Positions 1 to 6,008 of a stretch of DNA of 10,416 nucleotides are shown in pieces. Source of the DNA: Bacteroidota bacterium (lineage in GTDB: Bacteria > Bacteroidota > Bacteroidia > B-17B0 > Aurantibacillaceae); the NCBI GenBank assembly GCA_025360565.1, contig JANYBY010000254.1, positions 1-10,416 on the forward strand, given 5' to 3'. Made by a program: the position numbers and the translations under genes. How positions within the stretch are numbered: position 1 is the first letter of the stretch; each line of letters begins with the position of its first letter. The notes beneath the pieces were generated by a model. That model made no database searches. It worked only from the letters and a program-made list of their open reading frames with translations, and was not told the origin of the DNA.

Positions 1-35
1 ATTTGTTTGGTGTTATTATTTTAAACCCCAAACAT

Positions 36-884
36 ATGACCCGACTATTTTTAATAACACTTGTTTTAGTATCGTTTGCAGCAAACGCTAAACAAAAAAT
101 AACGCTTGCAAAAGCAATGGAACATAACCTTGTAAAAGCTTCGGCACAAAGCCTTGGCGGGCATCAAGATTATTGTATGAACATGAATTTAAAGAATCTG
201 GGAAATGATTCGTTGTTGGTCATTGTTGAGGCAGGCAGAAGATTGAATTCTTTAGACGACCAGAATCAGGATATACTTATTACAAAAGAAGAAATAATAG
301 TGTTGGCGAAAAAAGAAAATAAATGGTTTAAAGTAAAAGGATATTGTTGCCAGGCCAACAACCACAGCCCTTCTCAAAACGCCAAATACGCCATAAACAC
401 TATGGCCGATAGCGGATTGGTGCAATTGGCAAGGTATTTAAGCGCTAACGCGTTTGATACAGGAGTTGAACAAAATGCCATTTGGGCCATTAGTGATAAA
501 AAACCTACCGCTCAAATTACAGCAAGCAACGATTCGAATTTGATCTTGTTAAGGCAAATGGTATCAACTATTAAAGGCGAACCATTGCCCTGGTACACTA
601 TTATTTCAAGAACTTACGTTTACCAAAGCGGCGCAATGGAAACTACACCACTGTGGTTACGCGGAAAGTTACCGTATGTAAACGATAAAGATTGTTATAC
701 AACCCTACACATTTTAGATGATAAAGGAAATGAAGTGTGCCAAATAATTAAACAATGGGCTTTAGCGGGCGGAGAAAAAAAGTTTGACCTCAACATTCCT
801 GTAAAAGGTTTGGCAAAAGGAAAATATACAATTGAATTGGTAACACCCGAAAAACAGTTGGCGAGCAGAGTGTTTGAGATTTAA
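36..884 (+). CDS. Secreted protein of unknown function
   Basis: I do not recognise this 282-residue protein. The ATG at 36 is chosen because it starts a clean signal peptide: Thr-Arg, then a hydrophobic stretch, then Ala-Asn-Ala at residues 16-18 as a likely signal peptidase I site. A TTG at position 3 would add 11 residues with no signal-like character. The mature part has five Cys (47, 104, 105, 220, 235), including a Cys-Cys pair in GYCCQ. A probably helical middle (about 112-153) ends in the motif EQNAIWAISD. The C-terminal 80 residues (about 203-282) look like a beta-sandwich, with the pattern DDKGNEV followed by GLAKGKYTIEL. This recalls Ig-like or secretion-tail domains, but it is not a convincing type IX secretion tail. 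It is probably periplasmic or exported. It faces glyA across a shared inverted repeat, and no functional link to its neighbours is visible. Confidence 0.75.
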   Translation: MTRLFLITLVLVSFAANAKQKITLAKAMEHNLVKASAQSLGGHQDYCMNMNLKNLGNDSLLVIVEAGRRLNSLDDQNQDILITKEEIIVLAKKENKWFKVKGYCCQANNHSPSQNAKYAINTMADSGLVQLARYLSANAFDTGVEQNAIWAISDKKPTAQITASNDSNLILLRQMVSTIKGEPLPWYTIISRTYVYQSGAMETTPLWLRGKLPYVNDKDCYTTLHILDDKGNEVCQIIKQWALAGGEKKFDLNIPVKGLAKGKYTIELVTPEKQLASRVFEI

Positions 885-895
885 AGAACAATGTC

Positions 896-965
896 GTTCT
901 GATCCGCCGTGGCGGAGAAGAATCTGTTCTCAACAAAGATAAGAACAGATTCTTCCTCGGACTGA
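896..965. terminator. REP-like inverted repeat, probable bidirectional terminator
   Basis: A perfect 14-bp inverted repeat (917-930, beginning GAAGAATCTG, and 942-955) encloses an 11-nt loop. It lies between two convergent genes, the secreted protein ending at 884 and glyA ending at 974. The left arm is preceded by a smaller palindrome, TCCGCC-GT-GGCGGA, at 903-916. The right flank read on the other strand (GTCAGTCCGAGG) partly mirrors the left flank (TCTGATCCG), so the whole element is a longer imperfect palindrome. The position and stem favour termination in both directions. The nested arrangement also resembles the dispersed REP-type palindromes common in Bacteroidota intergenic DNA. There is no long U-run directly after the stem, so a classic intrinsic terminator is not certain. 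Confidence 0.6.
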
Positions 966-973
966 CCTTGCAA

Positions 974-2251
974 CTATGATTTAAACAAAGGATACTTTAC
1001 CATCATGGTGTTTACCTTCTTTTTAACTTTTGCTAATTCCTTGGTATTATCTTTATGCATTAAAACATTGTCCAATAATTCCACCACTTTTAAGCAGTCT
1101 TTTTCTTTTAATCCGCGTGTTGTTATAGCGGGCGAGCCAATACGAATTCCTGATGTAACAAAAGCCGATTTATCATCGAACGGCACCATGTTTTTATTTA
1201 CGGTAATATTTACCTGTTCTAAAGCCGCTAAAGCTTCTTTACCGGTTAAGTTTTTATTTCGCAGATCAATTAAAAACATATGATTGTCTGTTCCGCCCGA
1301 AACAATGTTATAACCCAGATCTTTAAACCCCTTTGCCATTGCTTGCGAATTTTTTATCAACTGCACGCAATACAACATATAGTCGTCAGATAACGCTTCG
1401 CTGTATGCCACCGCTTTGGCGGCAATCACATGCTCAAGCGGTCCGCCTTGTGTACCGGGAAACACAGCCATATCTAACAAAGCGCTCATTAGTTTTATTT
1501 CTCCTTTTGGTGTTTTTTCGCCGAAAGGATTTTCAAAATCTTTTCCCATCATTATCATTCCGCCTCTTGGGCCACGCAATGTTTTATGTGTAGTGGTTGT
1601 AACAATATGGCAATGCGGTAAGGGATCATTTAAAATTCCTTTTGCTATCATTCCGCTTGGGTGCGAAATATCGGCCAATAAAATAGCGCCCACTTCATCT
1701 GCAATTTTGCGTAAACGCACATAATCCCAATCACGCGAATAAGCGCTGGCCCCGCAAATGATCATTTTAGGATGTTCCGCTTTAGCTGTTGCTTCCAGAG
1801 CATTGTAATCAATAATTCCTGTCTCTTTTTCAACACCATAAAACGTTGGGCGGTATAATCTTCCCGAAAAATTTACATGAGAACCATGCGTTAAATGTCC
1901 GCCGTGGCTCAGGTCTAATCCCAAAATAGTATCACCCGGTTTTAAACAAGCTAACATTACCGCTGCGTTGGCTTGAGCGCCCGAGTGGGGCTGCACATTA
2001 ACCCAAGCTGCACCGTACAATTGTTTGGCGCGGTCAATGGCCAATTGCTCAATTTTATCTACAACTTCGCAACCGCCGTAATAACGTTTAAAGGGCAATC
2101 CCTCAGCATATTTATTGGTTAACACACTGCCCATGGCTTTCATTACCTGATCACTTACGTAATTTTCGCTGGCAATTAATTCAATGCCTTCGGTTTGGCG
2201 GTGTAATTCTTCTTTAATTAATTTAAAAATTGCTGTGTCTTTCTGTATCAT
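974..2251 (-). CDS. glyA: Serine hydroxymethyltransferase
   Basis: This PLP enzyme interconverts serine plus tetrahydrofolate and glycine plus 5,10-methylene-tetrahydrofolate, the main one-carbon source in the cytoplasm. At 425 residues it is full length for the family. Visible signatures are ELIASENY near the N-terminus, the tetramer/active-site stretch ending in KRYYGG, VNVQPHSGAQAN, LDLSHGGHLTHG, the ADISHPSG segment with the PLP-ring-stacking region, and TTTTHKTLRGPRGG, which contains the Schiff-base lysine. The glycine usually found before KRYYGG (LPGKRYYGG) is a phenylalanine here (LPFKRYYGG). Its ATG overlaps the stop of the upstream membrane-protein gene by 4 bp (ATGA), so glyA is probably translated as the last gene of the exosortase operon. 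The family assignment is secure. Confidence 0.98.
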   Translation of the reverse strand: MIQKDTAIFKLIKEELHRQTEGIELIASENYVSDQVMKAMGSVLTNKYAEGLPFKRYYGGCEVVDKIEQLAIDRAKQLYGAAWVNVQPHSGAQANAAVMLACLKPGDTILGLDLSHGGHLTHGSHVNFSGRLYRPTFYGVEKETGIIDYNALEATAKAEHPKMIICGASAYSRDWDYVRLRKIADEVGAILLADISHPSGMIAKGILNDPLPHCHIVTTTTHKTLRGPRGGMIMMGKDFENPFGEKTPKGEIKLMSALLDMAVFPGTQGGPLEHVIAAKAVAYSEALSDDYMLYCVQLIKNSQAMAKGFKDLGYNIVSGGTDNHMFLIDLRNKNLTGKEALAALEQVNITVNKNMVPFDDKSAFVTSGIRIGSPAITTRGLKEKDCLKVVELLDNVLMHKDNTKELAKVKKKVNTMMVKYPLFKS

Positions 2252-2733
2252 GTTTGTTGAGATTTAGAATATAATTTGTCGGATGCTAATAATATTAAGC
2301 AAATAATTGGTGACTGTGCTATGCCGAGTAACCATCGGCTAAGTGTATACTCATCGTTTTTTAAAGTACTGCTTATTAAATAACCCAATGCCATTGAAAT
2401 GCCGGCTAAAATTAACAAAATCAAATAAGACCAAGTAAGAAATTTCAATATATTTTTATGTGAGCTTAGTTTTTTAAGGGCAAAATACCCGATCGTAAAA
2501 AAAATAATGATCCAAATGAGCGTGAAAATATATTTTGAATAATACAATGCGGGGTATGATATATTGTTGAGAGGGGCCATAACCACGGGTATTTTAGCGC
2601 CAATTATCGCGTACTCATCCGTATGGCGATAGCTGCCGGCCATAATAATGTTGTAATGCTCAAAAAATCTTTCCCTTAGGTAACCTGCCATGCCAAACAT
2701 CAATAAAAAGAAAACAACGGTTTTAGTTCTCAT
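2248..2733 (-). CDS. Exosortase-associated multi-spanning membrane protein
   Basis: This is a 161-residue membrane protein. Hydrophobic segments are visible at about residues 4-18, 63-87, 96-118 and 130-150. Between the first two lies a polar, probably extracytoplasmic stretch (residues 20-60) beginning RERFFEHYN. The last segment contains SRWLLGIAQSP. Size, topology, the RxRxFF-type motif after the first helix and the position directly after an exosortase match the small exosortase-F-associated proteins known in flavobacteria. That family is recognised mainly by neighbourhood and its biochemical role is not established. The start overlaps the exosortase gene by 11 bp and the stop overlaps glyA by 4 bp, indicating translational coupling on both sides. 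The role as exosortase partner is inferred from context, because sequence similarity judged by eye is weak. Confidence 0.75.
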   Translation of the reverse strand: MRTKTVVFFLLMFGMAGYLRERFFEHYNIIMAGSYRHTDEYAIIGAKIPVVMAPLNNISYPALYYSKYIFTLIWIIIFFTIGYFALKKLSSHKNILKFLTWSYLILLILAGISMALGYLISSTLKNDEYTLSRWLLGIAQSPIICLILLASDKLYSKSQQT

Positions 2734-3271
2734 TTACAATTTGTTTTTGTTTGCCCGCGAATTTATTTATCCATATAACCCACAGCCAAAAAATAAACGC
2801 GTAAACAGTAAACGTAAAGGTATAGGTATGGTTAAAGGTGAGGTATTGAGGGGGTAAATACCGTGCAATGAACATTAAAGCAATAACCCGGAAAATGTTT
2901 AACAGATGTATACTTAAAATGCCAAGCGGGATGTACCATAATTTATTTTTTTGATTGCCCGGGTAGGCCATTATGAAGACTGAAAACAGACTGAAAAGTG
3001 TTATGGCATTGCAGTTAGAGCCTATCCATAAACCAACCGAACCGTCGATACCGATCAATTGCATATCAATATTTTGTAATCTACTAAAGGTTTTAACGCC
3101 GAATAAATTTACAATTGCTTCGGCCGAAATAATAATGGTGCTTATAAATTTTTGATCGTAGAAAGTATACTTTCTGACAACGAACTGGTAAATTAAAAAT
3201 AAAATGAGGTATAAAATGCCCGCAATAAAGATAAATCTTATAAAGGCATTTTGTTTACTAAGAGCCTTCAT
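2723..3271 (-). CDS. Exosortase/archaeosortase family transpeptidase (XrtF/XrtX-like)
   Basis: Exosortases are polytopic inner-membrane cysteine transpeptidases. They are thought to recognise a short C-terminal signal on secreted proteins, cut it, and attach the protein to an envelope component. This 182-residue protein has the family's catalytic layout: Cys87 in GSNCNAITLF at the start of a helix, Arg128 in HLLNIFRVI, and His148 in FNHTYTF just before the last hydrophobic segment. Hydrophobic stretches lie at about 11-31, 43-58, 80-103, 112-137 and 150-169. Its small size and lack of an extra domain fit the compact Bacteroidota types, but I cannot assign the letter class by eye. The ATG at 3271 is preferred over a TTG one codon upstream. 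The gene follows the sorting-signal protein by 12 bp and overlaps its downstream partner, which suggests that enzyme, substrate and partner are co-expressed. Confidence 0.88.
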   Translation of the reverse strand: MKALSKQNAFIRFIFIAGILYLILFLIYQFVVRKYTFYDQKFISTIIISAEAIVNLFGVKTFSRLQNIDMQLIGIDGSVGLWIGSNCNAITLFSLFSVFIMAYPGNQKNKLWYIPLGILSIHLLNIFRVIALMFIARYLPPQYLTFNHTYTFTFTVYAFIFWLWVIWINKFAGKQKQIVNEN

Positions 3272-3283
3272 CAAACAACGTGC

Positions 3284-3502
3284 TTACGAAAATTTGGAAG
3301 CTTTTTTACGTGAATTATAGAGTTTTTTTGCCCCATAAGCAGCGCCGGCAGCAATTAAAAGGGATACACCGCCATCAATTGGAATACACGGCGGGGGCCA
3401 GCAAACAGGTGAACCGGCAGGCGGCGGGGGTGGTGCCGAAAATAAAACCTGATTGGCAAACAGGAGAATGGTGATTGTTAATATTAACTTCAGAGTTTTC
3501 AT
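3284..3502 (-). CDS. Small secreted protein with PID-CTERM-like sorting signal
   Basis: This 72-residue protein has three parts. Residues 1-23 form a signal peptide with a long Leu/Ile-rich core and a likely cut near Phe-Ser-Ala. Residues 24-40 form a short Pro/Cys-rich linker (PPPPPAG, then VCWPPPC). The C-terminal sorting module starts at PIDGG (residues 41-45), continues as a hydrophobic segment with AAGAAYGAKK, and ends in a basic tail (NSRKKASK). Motif, hydrophobic helix and basic end form the tripartite plan shared by sortase and exosortase/archaeosortase targets, and PIDGG matches what is called PID-CTERM in Bacteroidota. The gene sits directly upstream of an exosortase gene, so it is the obvious candidate substrate. 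The ATG at 3502 gives a proper signal peptide; a further upstream non-ATG start would add an unlikely extension. The function of the short mature peptide is unknown. Confidence 0.82.
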   Translation of the reverse strand: MKTLKLILTITILLFANQVLFSAPPPPPAGSPVCWPPPCIPIDGGVSLLIAAGAAYGAKKLYNSRKKASKFS

Positions 3503-3512
3503 TTCTAATGCA

Positions 3513-3543
3513 TAAAGATACAAAAAAAAGGCATACCAAACAA
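3513..3543 (-). promoter_or_regulatory. Possible promoter of the exosortase operon
   Basis: Read on the minus strand, TATCTTTA (3520-3513) matches the Bacteroidota -7 consensus TAnnTTTG at five of its six fixed positions. A TTG at 3543-3541 lies 20 nt before it, as expected for the -33 element. Transcription would begin only a few bases before the ATG at 3502, leaving almost no leader. The match is imperfect and the region is AT-rich, so chance similarity is possible. Confidence 0.35.
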
Positions 3544-3577
3544 GATTATCTTTTAACAATTCTATCTTTTAAAGCTT

Positions 3578-3585
3578 TATATTTG
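3578..3585 (+). promoter_or_regulatory. Possible -7 box for the wzc-like gene
   Basis: TATATTTG is an exact match to the Bacteroidota -7 consensus TAnnTTTG. It ends 9 nt before the GTG start at 3595, so the transcript would be almost leaderless. I do not see a convincing -33 TTG at the right distance, which lowers confidence. Confidence 0.45.
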
Positions 3586-3594
3586 TGCGTCTAA

Positions 3595-5967
3595 GTGGCT
3601 AACATCCCTCTCAATAACAAAAAGCAAACCATCATATCCTCTAAAGATCTAAATCTTTTGGTACGGATATTAGCCGCAAATTGGTGGGTTCCGGTAATAA
3701 TTTTGCCCATTTTTTACGCGGTTGGTTATTTTTACGTTTACCGCTTAACCAATATTTACAAGGCTTCCACGGAATTTTTACTAAAGTCGAACGATACTTA
3801 TTACCAAAGTAATGTATTAAGTGATGCCAGTTTTTATTCTTACGGATCCTATGTGGATAACCTGAACGAAACGCGTATCCTTCAATCTTATGACCTATCA
3901 AAAAAAGTGGTTGATAAATTGCTGGATAGGATTCAGGTATCGTACTTTATTGTAGGAAAGGTAGTTACAACCGAACAGTTTGAAAAAATGCCCTTTAAGA
4001 TTATCCCCGATTCATTGGTATTTGCCAATTTTGAGGAGATATTCGATTTTAGGGTATTAAATAAAGATTTTTACGAGATCAGTTATAGGGAAAACGGCAA
4101 AAAAAAAATAAAAACGGGCAAGTTCGATAGGATTGATACCGATCTCAAATTACAAATCATACGACAGGGAAATTTTGACGGAGAAGATCTGGAGGTGATT
4201 AAAGCCGCTTTTTACCAATTTAGTATTCACAGCAAAGATTATTTAATTTCTAACATAAGGGGTAGTTTGGTTATTGATAATCCACAATTCACCAACATTT
4301 TAAAAATTGACCTAATGGATGTAATACCCGAAAGGGCGGTATTGATACTGGATACACTCAACAGCGTTTACGCGATGAGTAAATTAAAAACCAAGTACGA
4401 TCTGAACGAACGCACCATATCCTATATTGATAAACAATTAAATGAAATAACCTTTGCGTTAAAAAGTATTGAAGATACTATGCAGGGCTATAAAGAAAAA
4501 CGTTCTATTATAGATCTTGAATGGGAACGTGGTGATTTTTTATCGAAAATTGGCGTTTACGATAACCAGATATCTCAATGTAAATTAATAATTGATGAAT
4601 TAGGGAGCTTAGAGAAATATATTATTGAGGATAAGGATCCGCAATTTTTACCGCCAAGTATTTACATAAGCGAAAAAGGAGGATACATGGCGCAGGCGGT
4701 AACCGATTTGTACACTAAACAAATTAAACTTAACGAGTTATTTAACACTTCAAAAGCAAACAACCCTGTAATTATTGAACTTAAAACCAGTATTAAAAAA
4801 ACCAAGCAAGATCTGTTGGTGTACATTACCAATACACGCAATGCCACTCAATTTAAAATTAAAGACCTAAACAGGGAAATTAGCAGTTACATAGGTGAGG
4901 CTAAATTAATACCCGGTAAACAGCGTGATATTTTAAACATACAGCGTAAGGCAACTGTAAGTGAACAATTATATAATTTCTTACTTGAGAAAAAAGCGAG
5001 TACAAAAATTGCCAAAGCCAGTATAGTACCCGACATTAAAATTGTTGAATCGCCAAGGTTCATTGGCCTCGATTCGCCCGATAAACCAAAAATACAGAAA
5101 CAGTTTATTACGTTTGGTTTGTTACTGGTTATTTTGATAGTTGTTATACGTTTGTTTTTCTATACAAAAATTAAAACTGTTGATCATTTAAAAGAACTTA
5201 CCGAGTTGCCTTTAATTGGGGTTTTACCAATGGTGAAAGCCTCTGAGAGTGAAGGTATAATTGTGGAACAAAATCCAAATTCATTAATTGCCGAATCGTT
5301 CAGGAATTTCAGAACCAATTTGCAGTACGCCCACGTAGGCGTTGACGCGAAAACTTTTTTGGTAACTTCCTTTCTTCCAGGCGAAGGAAAAACATTTACA
5401 AGTGTTAACCTTGCAACCATTTTAGCTAAGAGCGGTAAAAAAACCGTTATTGTTGAGTTAGATTTGCACAAACCTAAAATTTACAAACGCTTTGGCTTGC
5501 CTCCCCAATCCATTGGTATTACAACATTTATTACCGACCATAGCACGTTTGAAGAAATTGTTTCGCCAACACACGTTGATAATTTATTTTGTATTTATTC
5601 AGGGCCAATTCCTCCAAACCCTTCTGAATTTGTTTTGGCAGAAAAAATGAGAGAACTGATCAACCTTGCTAAAGAAAAATTTGATTTTGTTATTATAGAT
5701 ACCCCGCCCGCGGGACTTTTATCCGATTCGGTTTATCTCATCCAATATGTAGATGCCTCAATTTTTGTATTAAATACCAAATCAAGCACCAAAAAAGTAA
5801 TTACATTTATTGAATCTTTGGTTGAAAGCAACAACCTTAAAAACATTAACTTGCTGTTAAATGGTGTTAGAAATTTAGGCCGCCGATACTATTATCGTGG
5901 TTATGGCTACAGTTATGGCTATGGCTATGGTTACGGTTATGGCAAAGGTTATGGCTATAAAAAATAG
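3595..5967 (+). CDS. Wzc-type polysaccharide co-polymerase / tyrosine autokinase
   Basis: This 790-residue inner-membrane protein has the usual Wzc plan: a Wzz-like N-terminus with TM1 at about residues 28-52, a long periplasmic part with coiled-coil stretches (about 265-460), TM2 at about 503-525, then a cytoplasmic BY-kinase domain. The kinase shows Walker A GEGKT (Lys599), a Walker A' variant VIVELDLHKP (Asp623; the first acidic residue is Glu621 instead of Asp, and the usual Arg is His625) and Walker B VIIDTPP (Asp702). Residues 765-788 hold 12 tyrosines, mostly alternating with glycine, matching the autophosphorylated tyrosine cluster of BY-kinases. Such proteins control polymerisation length and export of capsule or exopolysaccharide. 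The start is a GTG, because an in-frame TAA lies directly upstream and no ATG occurs for about 130 codons. It diverges from the exosortase operon and opens the polysaccharide locus. Confidence 0.93.
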   Translation: MANIPLNNKKQTIISSKDLNLLVRILAANWWVPVIILPIFYAVGYFYVYRLTNIYKASTEFLLKSNDTYYQSNVLSDASFYSYGSYVDNLNETRILQSYDLSKKVVDKLLDRIQVSYFIVGKVVTTEQFEKMPFKIIPDSLVFANFEEIFDFRVLNKDFYEISYRENGKKKIKTGKFDRIDTDLKLQIIRQGNFDGEDLEVIKAAFYQFSIHSKDYLISNIRGSLVIDNPQFTNILKIDLMDVIPERAVLILDTLNSVYAMSKLKTKYDLNERTISYIDKQLNEITFALKSIEDTMQGYKEKRSIIDLEWERGDFLSKIGVYDNQISQCKLIIDELGSLEKYIIEDKDPQFLPPSIYISEKGGYMAQAVTDLYTKQIKLNELFNTSKANNPVIIELKTSIKKTKQDLLVYITNTRNATQFKIKDLNREISSYIGEAKLIPGKQRDILNIQRKATVSEQLYNFLLEKKASTKIAKASIVPDIKIVESPRFIGLDSPDKPKIQKQFITFGLLLVILIVVIRLFFYTKIKTVDHLKELTELPLIGVLPMVKASESEGIIVEQNPNSLIAESFRNFRTNLQYAHVGVDAKTFLVTSFLPGEGKTFTSVNLATILAKSGKKTVIVELDLHKPKIYKRFGLPPQSIGITTFITDHSTFEEIVSPTHVDNLFCIYSGPIPPNPSEFVLAEKMRELINLAKEKFDFVIIDTPPAGLLSDSVYLIQYVDASIFVLNTKSSTKKVITFIESLVESNNLKNINLLLNGVRNLGRRYYYRGYGYSYGYGYGYGYGKGYGYKK
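5899..5958 (+). repeat. Hexanucleotide-like Gly-Tyr coding repeat
   Basis: About ten units of the degenerate hexamer GGYTAY encode the alternating Gly-Tyr tail of the Wzc-like kinase, with one Ser and one Lys interruption. The reading frame is intact. A repeat of this kind can gain or lose units in steps of six bases without shifting the frame, so tail length may vary between strains. Confidence 0.8.
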
Positions 5968-6005
5968 TTGCATTTCTCGTCAATAATGAGTAATATTGTT
6001 ACTCA
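5968..6005 (+). promoter_or_regulatory. Candidate promoter with overlapping operator palindrome
   Basis: TGAGTAA-TATTG-TTACTCA (5987-6005) is a perfect inverted repeat with 7-bp arms and a 5-bp spacer, ending 3 bases before the ATG of the winged-helix gene. Within it, TAATATTG (5991-5998) matches five of the six fixed positions of the Bacteroidota -7 box, and a TTG at 5968-5970 lies 20 nt upstream where a -33 element is expected. The arrangement would let a dimeric repressor, possibly the gene's own product, block the promoter. It could instead be a weak stem after the wzc-like gene. Confidence 0.5.
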
Positions 6006-6008
6006 ACA

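Noticed and set aside
1005..1724. Several open frames on the plus strand across glyA
   Set aside because: They lie antisense to a complete, highly conserved glyA and their products show no recognisable motif.
3280..3474. A 64-codon plus-strand frame opposite the PIDGG mini-protein gene
   Set aside because: The minus-strand product has a signal peptide and a sorting signal in operon context, while the plus-strand product is unstructured and rich in Gln and Arg.
3503..3559. A 19-residue N-terminal extension of the PIDGG mini-protein from an upstream non-ATG start
   Set aside because: It would put a second hydrophobic stretch before a complete signal peptide that already begins with ATG followed by Lys.
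3641..3901. A minus-strand frame inside the wzc-like gene
   Set aside because: It is antisense to the conserved Wzz-like N-terminal region and its product has no family features.
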